NCBI GenBank assembly: GCA_019636385.1
Contig: JAHBXT010000002.1
Location: 1,302,001 to 1,366,000 of the forward strand
Direction: 5' to 3'
From: Pirellulaceae bacterium
GTDB lineage: Bacteria; Planctomycetota; Planctomycetia; Pirellulales; Pirellulaceae
DNA: 64,000 nucleotides
Shown: one piece after another, positions 42,601 through 49,940 of the stretch
Layout of the letters: every line of letters starts with the position of its first letter
Numbering within the stretch: position 1 is the first letter of the stretch
Position numbers and translations under genes: made by a program
The notes under the pieces: generated by a model
What the model was told of the DNA's origin: nothing
Databases searched by the model: none
Seen by the model: only the letters and a program-made list of their open reading frames with translations

Positions 42601-42803
42601 TAACGCTCGTGGTTATCCCGGTGGTGTACAGCCTGCTGGATGACCTAAGCTGCGGTGTCTTGCGCATCCTGGGAGTTACAGTGCAGCAGGATATCGAAGC
42701 CAGACCGATTCATTTGGCAGACCAGGATGTCGAACAGCGTGAAAAGAATGAACCGCAAGTGGCTGCCGCATTAAAAACCCGTGAGACCGCGAAAGCAAGC
42801 TGA
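39618..42803 (+). CDS. RND efflux transporter, system 2
   Basis: The 1061-residue pump has TM1 (VFSTMVVAAMVVFGLVAY), porter domain motifs (VFYEGSDPETIETDVTEPIEEAVN), the proton-relay Asp pair in GMVIDDSIVVLENA near 394-407, and FMDGLVGRFFYEFGMTVTFAVVVS. The second half holds GTEFSPSQDEG and GLVTKNAILLVDYTN. The sequence is closer to the MexF/MdtBC-like broad RND branch than to heavy-metal CzcA, which would show DFG and metal-site residues, but substrate cannot be read from sequence. No outer-membrane factor lies next to it, so it must share one of the two in this cluster or use another. Confidence 0.95.
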   Translation: MKISEISIKQPVFSTMVVAAMVVFGLVAYNRIGVDLFPSVDFPIVTVSVFYEGSDPETIETDVTEPIEEAVNTISGIKSLRSESVTGLSMTFVEFELGRNIDIAAQDVRDKVAAIRADLPKGIDPPVVEKFDPDSAPIMSITLAGTDSIRELTQYADNVIKPQIEGVDGVGAVEVVGGRDREIRIWLRVDDLRGYALTASDVVEAIEKENVEFPGGRVETDVRELVVKTKGRIERPADFENIVVAHRQGTPIRLKDVATVEDGMEDFRSLSRLNSQRAVSLQVRRQSGENMLAVATEVKKRLANIESDLPDRYELTMTQDLSLFVADSVNEAQGELLRGGVLAVLVILLFLRSWRGAFVAAVTIPTTIVTTYAFMLAFGFTLNMMSLLALSISVGMVIDDSIVVLENAFRHMEQGKSRVDAAIAGMKEIGFAVIATSLAIVAVFIPVAFMDGLVGRFFYEFGMTVTFAVVVSTFIAVWLSPMLCSRVLKVTPQHGRLFNVVERFFTGTEWLYGLTLRFALRHRWLVSALAIGVLVGSVMLLPLIGTEFSPSQDEGQFNVQVETPLGSSIDRTSRILEEVERRLWELPHVTNLYTTIGAGQEGRVNYGMILVQLPDKAERTLSQHEIMAMARQSVEDLGHSKISVEYIPRVSGGGFRSAPLQYNLRGTDIAELEKMALQVTQRMRETPGIVDVNLTYDSSKPEVAILPDRDRAADLGINVEKLGLAVQTLVGGRPVSTFEEGGESFDVRVRLAEGDRDRAEAIAALPVRTRSGRLVEFRQLADVVEGTGPVQIDRQNRQRQVTIMANLESFKPLGAAMTDVLSMEREIGLPPGVVSAFTGAGDMMAESFASIIFSLLLAIVLIYMVLASQFESFIHPVTIMVSVPLSIGGALGALAITGLTLNIYSMIGMVMLMGLVTKNAILLVDYTNLLRREQGMEKNEALLMAGPVRLRPILMTAFSTIAGMIPIAIGLGAGSETRQPLGACVIGGMLTSTLLTLVVIPVVYSLLDDLSCGVLRILGVTVQQDIEARPIHLADQDVEQREKNEPQVAAALKTRETAKAS

Positions 42804-42908
42804 TGCGGCGGAGTGCGTCGCATCGTCGATGAAGGGGCGCGTCTTCTTCGGTGGGGCCTGCTCCGGTTCGATGTTCGTCCGATTGGAAGGTTTCAAGGAT
42901 AGCGATTA

Positions 42909-43016
42909 ATGATTCCTGATGAACTGAAAGCTCTATTGACCTCGGTGGAGGACCTTGATCCGAATTACGACAACGTTGAAGTGTACATCAACTGCCTCCT
43001 CCCTACGCCGGGGTAG
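42909..43016 (+). CDS. Possible small ORF (35 residues)
   Basis: MIPDELKALLTSVEDLDPN begins the peptide, which ends CLLPTPG. AAGGAT precedes the ATG by about ten bases. It is acidic with helical propensity and lies alone between the pump and the next TetR. It may be a genuine small protein or the remnant of a larger gene. Confidence 0.3.
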   Translation: MIPDELKALLTSVEDLDPNYDNVEVYINCLLPTPG

Positions 43017-43060
43017 GCAGTCTCACGAGCGCTTTGTAACGGGACTGGGGGCGCACCCGT

Positions 43061-43663
43061 ATGGCAAATGACGAAGCCCGCGCACGAATACTCGAAGCGG
43101 CTGGGCCCATTTTCGCTGCGAAGGGTTACCATGGTGCCACGATCCGCGAGATATGCGAAGCGGCTGGCGTGAACAATGCCGCAGTCAATTACTATTTCCG
43201 TAAAAAGCGGACGCTCTATGTCGCTAGCCTTGGCTTGGCCCTCGAATCAACCGTCAGCCGATCGCAATTTCCAACGTGTTCCCCAGAAGAACCGGCGAAG
43301 GTGCGGCTTGATGCGTGTGTTTGCACGCTTGTTGAACAAATGGCTGAGTTGAACGATGTCGCATGGCAGACGCGGCTGATCCTACGTGAGTGGCTGGCAC
43401 CAACTGGAATACGCAGCGATGAGACTGCACGTTTCGTTCAACTGATAATGGATGTCCTTTTGCCGATTCTTGAGGACTTGCTCCCCCGCGATTCCTTGCA
43501 GTCAAAGCGACTCTGGCTGGCCTGCAGCATCATAAGCCAATGCATGTTCGCAAAGGTAGCTTTCGCCATGCTACCGCAAAAGCATAGTGACCCGCCGTCA
43601 AACGACGAGGTCGCACAATACATCACCGAGCTTTCACTCGCAGCAATTAGCCGCTTTGAGTAA
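43061..43663 (+). CDS. TetR-family regulator, CerR-like
   Basis: The 200-residue protein has an HTH ARILEAAGPIFAAKGYHGATIREICEAAGVNNAAVNYYFRKKRTLY (read in parts); the NNAAVNYYF-K recognition helix is typical of the CerR/YbiH branch of TetR regulators. The C-terminal part (WQTRLILREWLAPT, IISQCMFAKVAF) fits the DUF1956-type ligand domain. It differs from the other three TetR proteins and has no matching operator nearby. In other bacteria the branch controls adaptor-ABC exporters. Here its neighbours are a MarR gene and a hydrolase. Confidence 0.85.
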   Translation: MANDEARARILEAAGPIFAAKGYHGATIREICEAAGVNNAAVNYYFRKKRTLYVASLGLALESTVSRSQFPTCSPEEPAKVRLDACVCTLVEQMAELNDVAWQTRLILREWLAPTGIRSDETARFVQLIMDVLLPILEDLLPRDSLQSKRLWLACSIISQCMFAKVAFAMLPQKHSDPPSNDEVAQYITELSLAAISRFE

Positions 43664-43763
43664 GAGTGAGAGCGTACATGCGAATTGATGGAAGTCCGCT
43701 TCTGCCACGGCCCGGTTCGTGTTGGCGCTCGACGGATCGGGAGGTTTCAGCAGGTATGACGAA

Positions 43764-43832
43764 ATGAAAAACAATTGGAGCAATAAATGGTCGTGGCTGC
43801 TCTTTGGTCTGGCGATTGCTGCCGGGGAATAA
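43764..43832 (+). CDS. Possible leader peptide or truncated exporter N-terminus
   Basis: This 22-residue frame (MKNNWSNKWSWLLFGLAIAA, then GE and stop) resembles the first membrane anchor of an adaptor protein. Its TAA abuts the GTG of the MarR gene directly, so it could be a coupled leader or the stub of a lost HlyD-type gene. Confidence 0.35.
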   Translation: MKNNWSNKWSWLLFGLAIAAGE

Positions 43833-44318
43833 GTGAACGAAACTAGGATGTCGGTACCTAAACCAAATAAGTCGCACGGTCGAGCTCACGAGACTGACGT
43901 TTCGCATGACATCGGAAATATTCTCTCGCAAACGGCTCGAGTATACCAACAATCGCTGAATGCTGAACTTGCTCATTATGGTGTCACTTATCGGCAGTCT
44001 CAAGTACTAGGCTGGCTTCGAAAGAATGGGAACCTTTCGCAGTGTCAACTAGCGAGGGTGCTCAGGATCGAACCCGCCACTCTTTCTGGCGTCCTGGAGC
44101 GCATGGAACGCGATGGCCTGATCCTACGCGTTGCTGATCGGTCGGACGGACGTCGAAAGATGATTGGTCTCAATCAATGCGGGGAGGAACTCGCCGAGGT
44201 GGTTGTTGAATGCTCGGTGCGAGCCCGTCTTATTGCGGAGCACGGTTTGAGTCCGGTGGAGATCGAGACGCTTCGTGAATTTTTGAAACGGATTATAAAG
44301 AATCTGAGCGACCATTGA
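43833..44318 (+). CDS. MarR-family transcriptional regulator
   Basis: This is a 161-residue winged-helix protein with TYRQSQVLGWLRKNGNLSQCQLARVLRIEPATLSGVLERMERDGLILRVADRSDGRRKMIGLNQCG (read in parts). It has the complete MarR wing, with DGRRK in the β-hairpin. It probably binds small phenolic or drug-like ligands and controls nearby detoxification genes. The GTG at 43833 directly follows the stop of a short upstream peptide; an ATG at 43848 is an alternative. The hydrolase downstream is convergent. Confidence 0.88.
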   Translation: MNETRMSVPKPNKSHGRAHETDVSHDIGNILSQTARVYQQSLNAELAHYGVTYRQSQVLGWLRKNGNLSQCQLARVLRIEPATLSGVLERMERDGLILRVADRSDGRRKMIGLNQCGEELAEVVVECSVRARLIAEHGLSPVEIETLREFLKRIIKNLSDH

Positions 44319-44520
44319 AATGAACGAGAGGTTGCAGGCGAGTGAGGTGAAGGCTTCAGGGGAGCGAGTTGTCAGCAAAGATGCGAAATCCGTGAGCATC
44401 TTGGATTGTCCCAGAATTCACGCAGCCCGCCGTCGATTGTTGGTGCGCCACAACGCCTGCGAATAGCAGTTCCAGCAATGTCTCCCGATAATTCGCGGAT
44501 CGGTCTTTGCGGCGAGCGGC

Positions 44521-45492
44521 TTATTTCTTCCGCCACTGATCGTCCTTCTCAAGTACGCTCCGCACAGTCTCGCCGTCTAGCCACTTCCGGGCCTCGGTAT
44601 CATCGCACAGGTACGCATCCCAGAATGCGGTCGTCACCGCCAGAATCGCCCGGTGATGGTTCGGATTGCATGACGCGGTCTCGCGCGGCAACGCGCGTTC
44701 GGTGAAGACCGAGTGCTTCGCCTTGTTAAGCACTAGTTCGTATTTGCGACCCGAGGGCAGCGCTGGGAAGACTACGAGCCGTGACTTCGCATCGGTTCTG
44801 TTGAAGATCGTCGTGTCTTTCGTCCCGGTGAGCAGCAGCCAGGGAATCTTTACCGCGCCGAAGGCCTGTTGTGTATCTCCGGTAAGCGGACGGGTGGGGC
44901 TCATCACGACGGCGGCTTTAATGCGAAGATCGCCGGCGTGTTGGCCCATCGGAAACGTCTGGCCACTGACCGCCTGCGTCGTCGCCGCGCCGAATGAGTG
45001 ACCCGACATGCCGATCCGCTTTTGGTCCAATCGACCCGCGAAAGCGTGCGCGGTTTCCATGTTCCAAACTTCGAGTTGATCAAGCACAGCGGGTATATCC
45101 TGAGCCCGAAGGAGAAGATTCTCTAGAGTCGCTGCTTGCTTTAACAGAGCCCGGCGCTGGGCCAAGGATTTGTCCTTCCAGACGCAGTCGTCGCTTCCTG
45201 GATGTTGCAGAAAAACTGCGACATACCCCCGCGCGGCCCAATGCTTGCCCAGAAATGCAGAGCCTTCGCGGTTGCCGCCGAGTCCGTGGCTGAACACCAC
45301 GACGGGCGCAGTCGCCTGGCCCGTGGGCAGGTAGACGCGAATTGGAATCTCGCGCGACCGTTTCTCATCCTTGACCACCAAATCCTTCTGTTCGGGCTGT
45401 GCCTTGGCTGTGAGCAATGGCGTGTAGTCGAATCGGAGACTGGACGCCGCCACATGGTTCAGCAGAGAGCTTTCAAATAATCGATTCATCAT
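44521..45492 (-). CDS. Alpha/beta hydrolase
   Basis: The 323-residue protein contains VVVFSHGLGGNREGSAFLGKHWAARGYVAVFLQHPG (read in parts; oxyanion-hole HG), the nucleophile elbow GMSGHSFGAA, and LLTGTKDTTIF, an acid-bearing strand; a late His (NKAKHSVF) completes the triad. The layout resembles dienelactone-hydrolase and chlorophyllase-like esterases. No signal peptide is seen in this start. The substrate is unknown; it lies between a MarR regulator and the third RND pump and may deal with ester xenobiotics. Confidence 0.85.
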   Translation of the reverse strand: MMNRLFESSLLNHVAASSLRFDYTPLLTAKAQPEQKDLVVKDEKRSREIPIRVYLPTGQATAPVVVFSHGLGGNREGSAFLGKHWAARGYVAVFLQHPGSDDCVWKDKSLAQRRALLKQAATLENLLLRAQDIPAVLDQLEVWNMETAHAFAGRLDQKRIGMSGHSFGAATTQAVSGQTFPMGQHAGDLRIKAAVVMSPTRPLTGDTQQAFGAVKIPWLLLTGTKDTTIFNRTDAKSRLVVFPALPSGRKYELVLNKAKHSVFTERALPRETASCNPNHHRAILAVTTAFWDAYLCDDTEARKWLDGETVRSVLEKDDQWRKK

Positions 45493-45542
45493 GTCCTCTC
45501 GGCTTGTCGTATCACGGTCTCCAAATTTCGAAAGAAGTATCG

Positions 45543-48500
45543 TTATTTACTCGGAACGTCACGGCGCTGTCGAGCGAGGAAATACCGGCTACACAAAGCA
45601 GGAACCGCTAACAGTGTGATGACGGTTCCGGATGCGATTCCGCCTATGAGGACGTAGGCCATTGGTCCCCAAAACGTATCGTGGGTCAAAGGGATGAAGG
45701 CAAACATGGCAGCCAATGCCGTCAAAATCACCGGTCTAGCTCGACGCACTACCGCTTCAACAATGGAATCTTCAGGCGACATGCCAGCGGCAAAATTGTC
45801 AGAGACCTGCTGGGTCAAAATCAATGTGTTACGCATTAGAATCCCTGCTAATCCGATCAGGCCTAGCAAAGCAACGAATCCAAATGGTTGATTGAAAATT
45901 AGCAAGGCAGCCACGGCACCAATCAACCCCAGTGGAGCAGTCGCCAGTGTGGTAAAGGCACCGTTAAAGGTGCGCACCTGAAGCATGATTGAGATGAGCA
46001 TCAATCCGAGCATAACGGGCCCGAGTTTGTTGATCGAAGCGTTGGCCTTTTCCGAATTTTCTACCGTCCCCGCTTGCGTCAACTGATAGCCAGCAGGCAA
46101 TTCGGTCCGTAACTCGGTTAGATCCTGCCAGACTTGGGCCGCAACGTCTGGCGATTCGGCTCCAATCACGTCGGACTGAACGGCAAGCATTAATTCCCTG
46201 TTATATCGCTGTACAACAGGTTCTTCGAAGTCGACCTGCAATTCCCCTAGTTGTGCAACCGGGATCGTTCTTCCGTCCTGTGTCTTGATCTCTAGCCCTT
46301 GCAACGCTTCGATCTGCTTGACACTTGATAACCCGCGAGCGCGCAATTCAACAGTTCGAATGTCTTGTCGCAGTTCGGTGACTGGGACTCCGTCGAACGA
46401 AAACTGAGACTGTCGGGCGACATCAATGGGGGTCAAACCGATGGCTCGCAATCGGTCCACATCCACATTGAGCCGGTAAACCGGGACTCTCTCATTCCAT
46501 GCAAGGTTGACATTGTCCGTGTGCGGGTGGGCAACCATGATTTCACGAACCCTGCCAGCAATTTCTCGAAGTTTCTGCGGGTCAGGACCGATTACCCGTA
46601 TACCTACCGGCCAAGCAGAGGCCGGTCCAAATAGCAATCTGTCGACGCGTACCCGAGCTTCGGGGAACGCCCCTTCCGATATCACCTTTCTAATTTTGTT
46701 GATGGCGATGTCGCGGTCATGGGAATCATTCGCAATGGCAACGACCTTGCCAAAGGAACCGTCAGGCTGTTCTGGATTGAGTGAAATGAAAAACCGCGGA
46801 GCACCTGCCCCAATGAAACTGGCGTAGCGGTCGAACTCGGGAATGTCTTCGACGACTGCCTCCAATCGTCGCACGACAGCTTCAGTTGCTTGAATCGAAG
46901 TGCCCTGCGGCATGTAGACGTTGATGAGAACTTCGGGGCGGTCAGATCCAGGAAAGAACTGCTTTTTCACGGGACCTGCTAAACCAACGATGGATAAGCC
47001 CAGAGCCCCAAAAGTTGCAAGGATGACGAGCCAGCGAAATCTCAAGCAACCGCGAACCAATGACCGGAAAATGCGGAAAGCTCGAGTCTGATAGATATCG
47101 TGGTCCGCATCATGCTTCTTATAATTTGGAAGCAGCATCACACCTAAGTAGGGTGTGAAAGTCACGGCTACGACCCAAGAAACCATTAGAGAATATAAAA
47201 GTACCCAAAAGATATTTCCCGCATATTCACCTACACCAGAGCGAGCGAACCCAATCGGTACAAAACCTGCCACCGTAACCAAAGTACCGAATAGCATAGG
47301 TGCGGCGGTCACGTCCCAGGCGTGAGCCGCCGCGCTTACCCGATCCCAGCCCTCTTCCAGCTTTACAATCATCATCTCGATCGAAATCATGGCGTCGTCG
47401 ACTAACAAGCCTAGCGAGATAATCAATGCACCCAGCGTGATACGATCTAAGTTGATCCCCACGATACTCATGACCACAAACGTAATGCCCAGCGTCACTG
47501 GTACTGCAATGCCGACAATTAAACCGGCGCGTAATCCCAACGCTAAAAGCGTCACTAACATCACCACACCAAGGGCAACCAGAAACTTAACCTGAAACAG
47601 GTCGACCGCTTGGGAAATCGCCTCGGCTTGGTTCGTGAACTGACGTAGCTCGACCCCTAATGGCAATCGCGATTGCTCTTCCTCCAAAAAACTCTTTAAA
47701 CGATCTCCTAGCTCGAGCCCGTTCTCTCCATTCGCCATCACTACACCAACCAATAGGGCATCTTCGCCACCCGAACGAACCAAAAAGAGTGGCGGTTCTT
47801 CATAGCCGGTGTGAACTTCAGCCAGTTCCGACAATTGGATCAGCTGATCACCGATTCGAATGGGAAGGCGTTGGATACGTTCGATGTCCGAGAGATCTGC
47901 GCCGGAACGAAAATAGATGCGTGGGCCGCCGGTTTCAATCAAGCCTGCGGGAACCAATTGGTTCTGGGCTTGGATGGCCTCGAAAACAGATGTAGCGGCT
48001 ATTCCCAATGAGTTGAGCTTGACCATATCAAACTCGATATAAACCCGCTCTGCACGCTCGCCGATCAGAACTGCTTTCTGCACGCCCGGAACGCGGGAAA
48101 GTCGGTCGCGTGTTTGCTCAGCGATTCGCACAATATCCTTCATGGGGACTTGTGGGGCCGTTACTGTCAAGAGGTTAAAGTAGACATCCGCAAAATCATC
48201 GTTGACAATCGGCCCAATCACGCCCTGAGGCAAGAAAGGGGCGTCGTCCAACATTCGCTTGCGAACTTCGTACAGCACCTCGGGCAGTTCTTTGGCAGGA
48301 GTATAGTCATGGAATTCAACTACCATGTCGACCCGACCAGGCCGGGCAGTCGTTTCGACTCGGTAGAAATAGGGTACCTCTTGAAATCGCTTTTCCAATC
48401 GATCGGCAACTTGATCGACCATCTCTTGAGCCGTTGCCCCCGGCCAGATTGCCGACACGACCAAAGCTCGAATCTTGAATGCCGGGTCTTCAGCACGCCC

Positions 48501-48605
48501 AAGAGACAGAAAAGCGTAGGCCCCTGAGGCCAACGCCAGAAGCATGAAGAATAGAGTGAGAGACCGTTCACGAACAGCTAATGCGGATAGGTTGGGGAAA
48601 CTCAT
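45543..48605 (-). CDS. RND efflux transporter, system 3
   Basis: The 1020-residue pump begins LSALAVRERSLTLFFMLLALASGAYAFLSLGRAEDPAF (read in parts), which is characteristic of the RND branch that includes TriC and many AcrB-family proteins with an RAEDPxF start. The proton relay is LGLLVDDAMISIEMM near residue 400, and ILMRNTLILTQQ lies in TM10. The ATG overlaps the adaptor stop (ATGA, 48602-48605). No stop or frameshift interrupts it. It works with the adaptor and with the outer-membrane factor encoded divergently at 49941. Confidence 0.94.
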   Translation of the reverse strand: MSFPNLSALAVRERSLTLFFMLLALASGAYAFLSLGRAEDPAFKIRALVVSAIWPGATAQEMVDQVADRLEKRFQEVPYFYRVETTARPGRVDMVVEFHDYTPAKELPEVLYEVRKRMLDDAPFLPQGVIGPIVNDDFADVYFNLLTVTAPQVPMKDIVRIAEQTRDRLSRVPGVQKAVLIGERAERVYIEFDMVKLNSLGIAATSVFEAIQAQNQLVPAGLIETGGPRIYFRSGADLSDIERIQRLPIRIGDQLIQLSELAEVHTGYEEPPLFLVRSGGEDALLVGVVMANGENGLELGDRLKSFLEEEQSRLPLGVELRQFTNQAEAISQAVDLFQVKFLVALGVVMLVTLLALGLRAGLIVGIAVPVTLGITFVVMSIVGINLDRITLGALIISLGLLVDDAMISIEMMIVKLEEGWDRVSAAAHAWDVTAAPMLFGTLVTVAGFVPIGFARSGVGEYAGNIFWVLLYSLMVSWVVAVTFTPYLGVMLLPNYKKHDADHDIYQTRAFRIFRSLVRGCLRFRWLVILATFGALGLSIVGLAGPVKKQFFPGSDRPEVLINVYMPQGTSIQATEAVVRRLEAVVEDIPEFDRYASFIGAGAPRFFISLNPEQPDGSFGKVVAIANDSHDRDIAINKIRKVISEGAFPEARVRVDRLLFGPASAWPVGIRVIGPDPQKLREIAGRVREIMVAHPHTDNVNLAWNERVPVYRLNVDVDRLRAIGLTPIDVARQSQFSFDGVPVTELRQDIRTVELRARGLSSVKQIEALQGLEIKTQDGRTIPVAQLGELQVDFEEPVVQRYNRELMLAVQSDVIGAESPDVAAQVWQDLTELRTELPAGYQLTQAGTVENSEKANASINKLGPVMLGLMLISIMLQVRTFNGAFTTLATAPLGLIGAVAALLIFNQPFGFVALLGLIGLAGILMRNTLILTQQVSDNFAAGMSPEDSIVEAVVRRARPVILTALAAMFAFIPLTHDTFWGPMAYVLIGGIASGTVITLLAVPALCSRYFLARQRRDVPSK

Positions 48606-49855
48606 TGCTGGATCGCCTCCACGAACATTCCTTTTTCCAGCAGGTGGGTTCCCATGGAAATGACGGGCGCACCATCAGGTAGTTGGCTACGAATTTTGCA
48701 ATACTCCCCGTTGTATTCGACAATCTCCACAGAATGAGGATTTGCTTTGCCTTCTTCCAGCAACCAGACACGCGGTTGATCTCCCCGTTCATCTATGGCT
48801 GCAATGGGGACTCGTTTCAGATAGGGATCGACATCTGACAGCTTGAGGCGGACGCGAACAATCGACCCAAGCGGTAAGGAAGCAGTTTCGGGTTTAAGAA
48901 CCCGGTACCTAGCCCGCCAAGTACGGCTCATCGGATCTGCTGATCCCGAGACCTCACGCAGCTCAATGAGAAATCGTTTCTCTCCGCCATTGAGAAAGCA
49001 TTCGCCGTTTTGAGGCACATTTCCGATCAACGATTGGGGTAAAGCCACCTCGACTTCCAGTTCTCCCGATTCCGCTAGGCGAGCAACTTCTTGCCCCACG
49101 CCAACGACTTGCCCCGCTTGGCCAAAGACATCAACCAACAGACCATCCACGGGAGCCCGAAGCTGGGTGTACTCCAGAGAATTTTTGGCCAAAGCTAACT
49201 GCGATTGAGTGGCAACGACTCGCTGAGTCACGGCATCGACGGCCGCCAGTGCTTTGTCGAGTGCCATTTGGCTGGTGGCTTTGGTCGTGATCATTTGCTT
49301 TTGACGCTGGAGCTCTCGTTCGGAATCGCGCGCCTCCGCCTCAACGGCTCGCAATTGAGCCACAGCGGCTGAAAGCTGGTCATCGAAGTCCTTCCGATCC
49401 AGTTCCAGCAACACATCGCCCGCACGGACGGTCATACCCGTATCGACATGCCGACTGGTAATCCGGCCGGGTACCTGAAAGGCCAGCGGTATTTCGCGTC
49501 GCGCACGTATCGTCCCAGTCTGAGCAAACACATTATCAACGATTGACTCTAACGCAGCCGTTTTCACTTTCCGGGGACCTTCATACCTGAAAGGCTCCAC
49601 CGATTCGTGATGCTCGTTACATCCAGCCGCCAAAGCGAACCCCAATGCCCACATGACAGCTAACCAAAGCTGGAAGTACCCTGGTTGGCTGGACTTGGCT
49701 ATCAAGGCTTGAGTGACTCGAATTATCGTTTGCACACCGATCGGGGGCCAGCTCCTAGCAGCAATATATTGCCTAAACACAAAATTTCTCCTAGTTTTCC
49801 CAAACCTGTTTACCCGTCTAAGGCTAACTACGGTTACGAGCATTAAGCCTAACAA
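48602..49855 (-). CDS. RND periplasmic adaptor lipoprotein, system 3
   Basis: This is a 417-residue HlyD/AcrA-family protein. A lipobox (GFALAAGC) sits near residue 79, unusually far in, so the real start may be later than 49855. The lipoyl segment LAFQVPGRITSRHVDTGMTVRAGDVLLELDRKD (read in parts) is followed by a hairpin (LRAVEAEARDSERELQRQKQMI), then SLEYTQLRAPVDGLLVDVFGQAGQVV. It links the pump to the outer-membrane channel. An operator-like palindrome lies upstream in the divergent region. Confidence 0.9.
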   Translation of the reverse strand: MLGLMLVTVVSLRRVNRFGKTRRNFVFRQYIAARSWPPIGVQTIIRVTQALIAKSSQPGYFQLWLAVMWALGFALAAGCNEHHESVEPFRYEGPRKVKTAALESIVDNVFAQTGTIRARREIPLAFQVPGRITSRHVDTGMTVRAGDVLLELDRKDFDDQLSAAVAQLRAVEAEARDSERELQRQKQMITTKATSQMALDKALAAVDAVTQRVVATQSQLALAKNSLEYTQLRAPVDGLLVDVFGQAGQVVGVGQEVARLAESGELEVEVALPQSLIGNVPQNGECFLNGGEKRFLIELREVSGSADPMSRTWRARYRVLKPETASLPLGSIVRVRLKLSDVDPYLKRVPIAAIDERGDQPRVWLLEEGKANPHSVEIVEYNGEYCKIRSQLPDGAPVISMGTHLLEKGMFVEAIQQ

Positions 49856-49895
49856 CGCGGAAATGCCGACTATACAGCCAAGTGCTCGAGTTTTA

Positions 49896-49909
49896 TGACT
49901 GGCCGGTCA
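49896..49909. promoter_or_regulatory. Candidate TetR operator for system 3
   Basis: TGACTGGCCGGTCA is a 14-bp palindrome with one mismatched pair. It lies in the 85-bp divergent gap between the adaptor and outer-membrane-factor genes and resembles the operators of systems 1 and 2. Confidence 0.6.
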
Positions 49910-49940
49910 CATAAATGAAAATCAAAACAGGTAGAATAAC

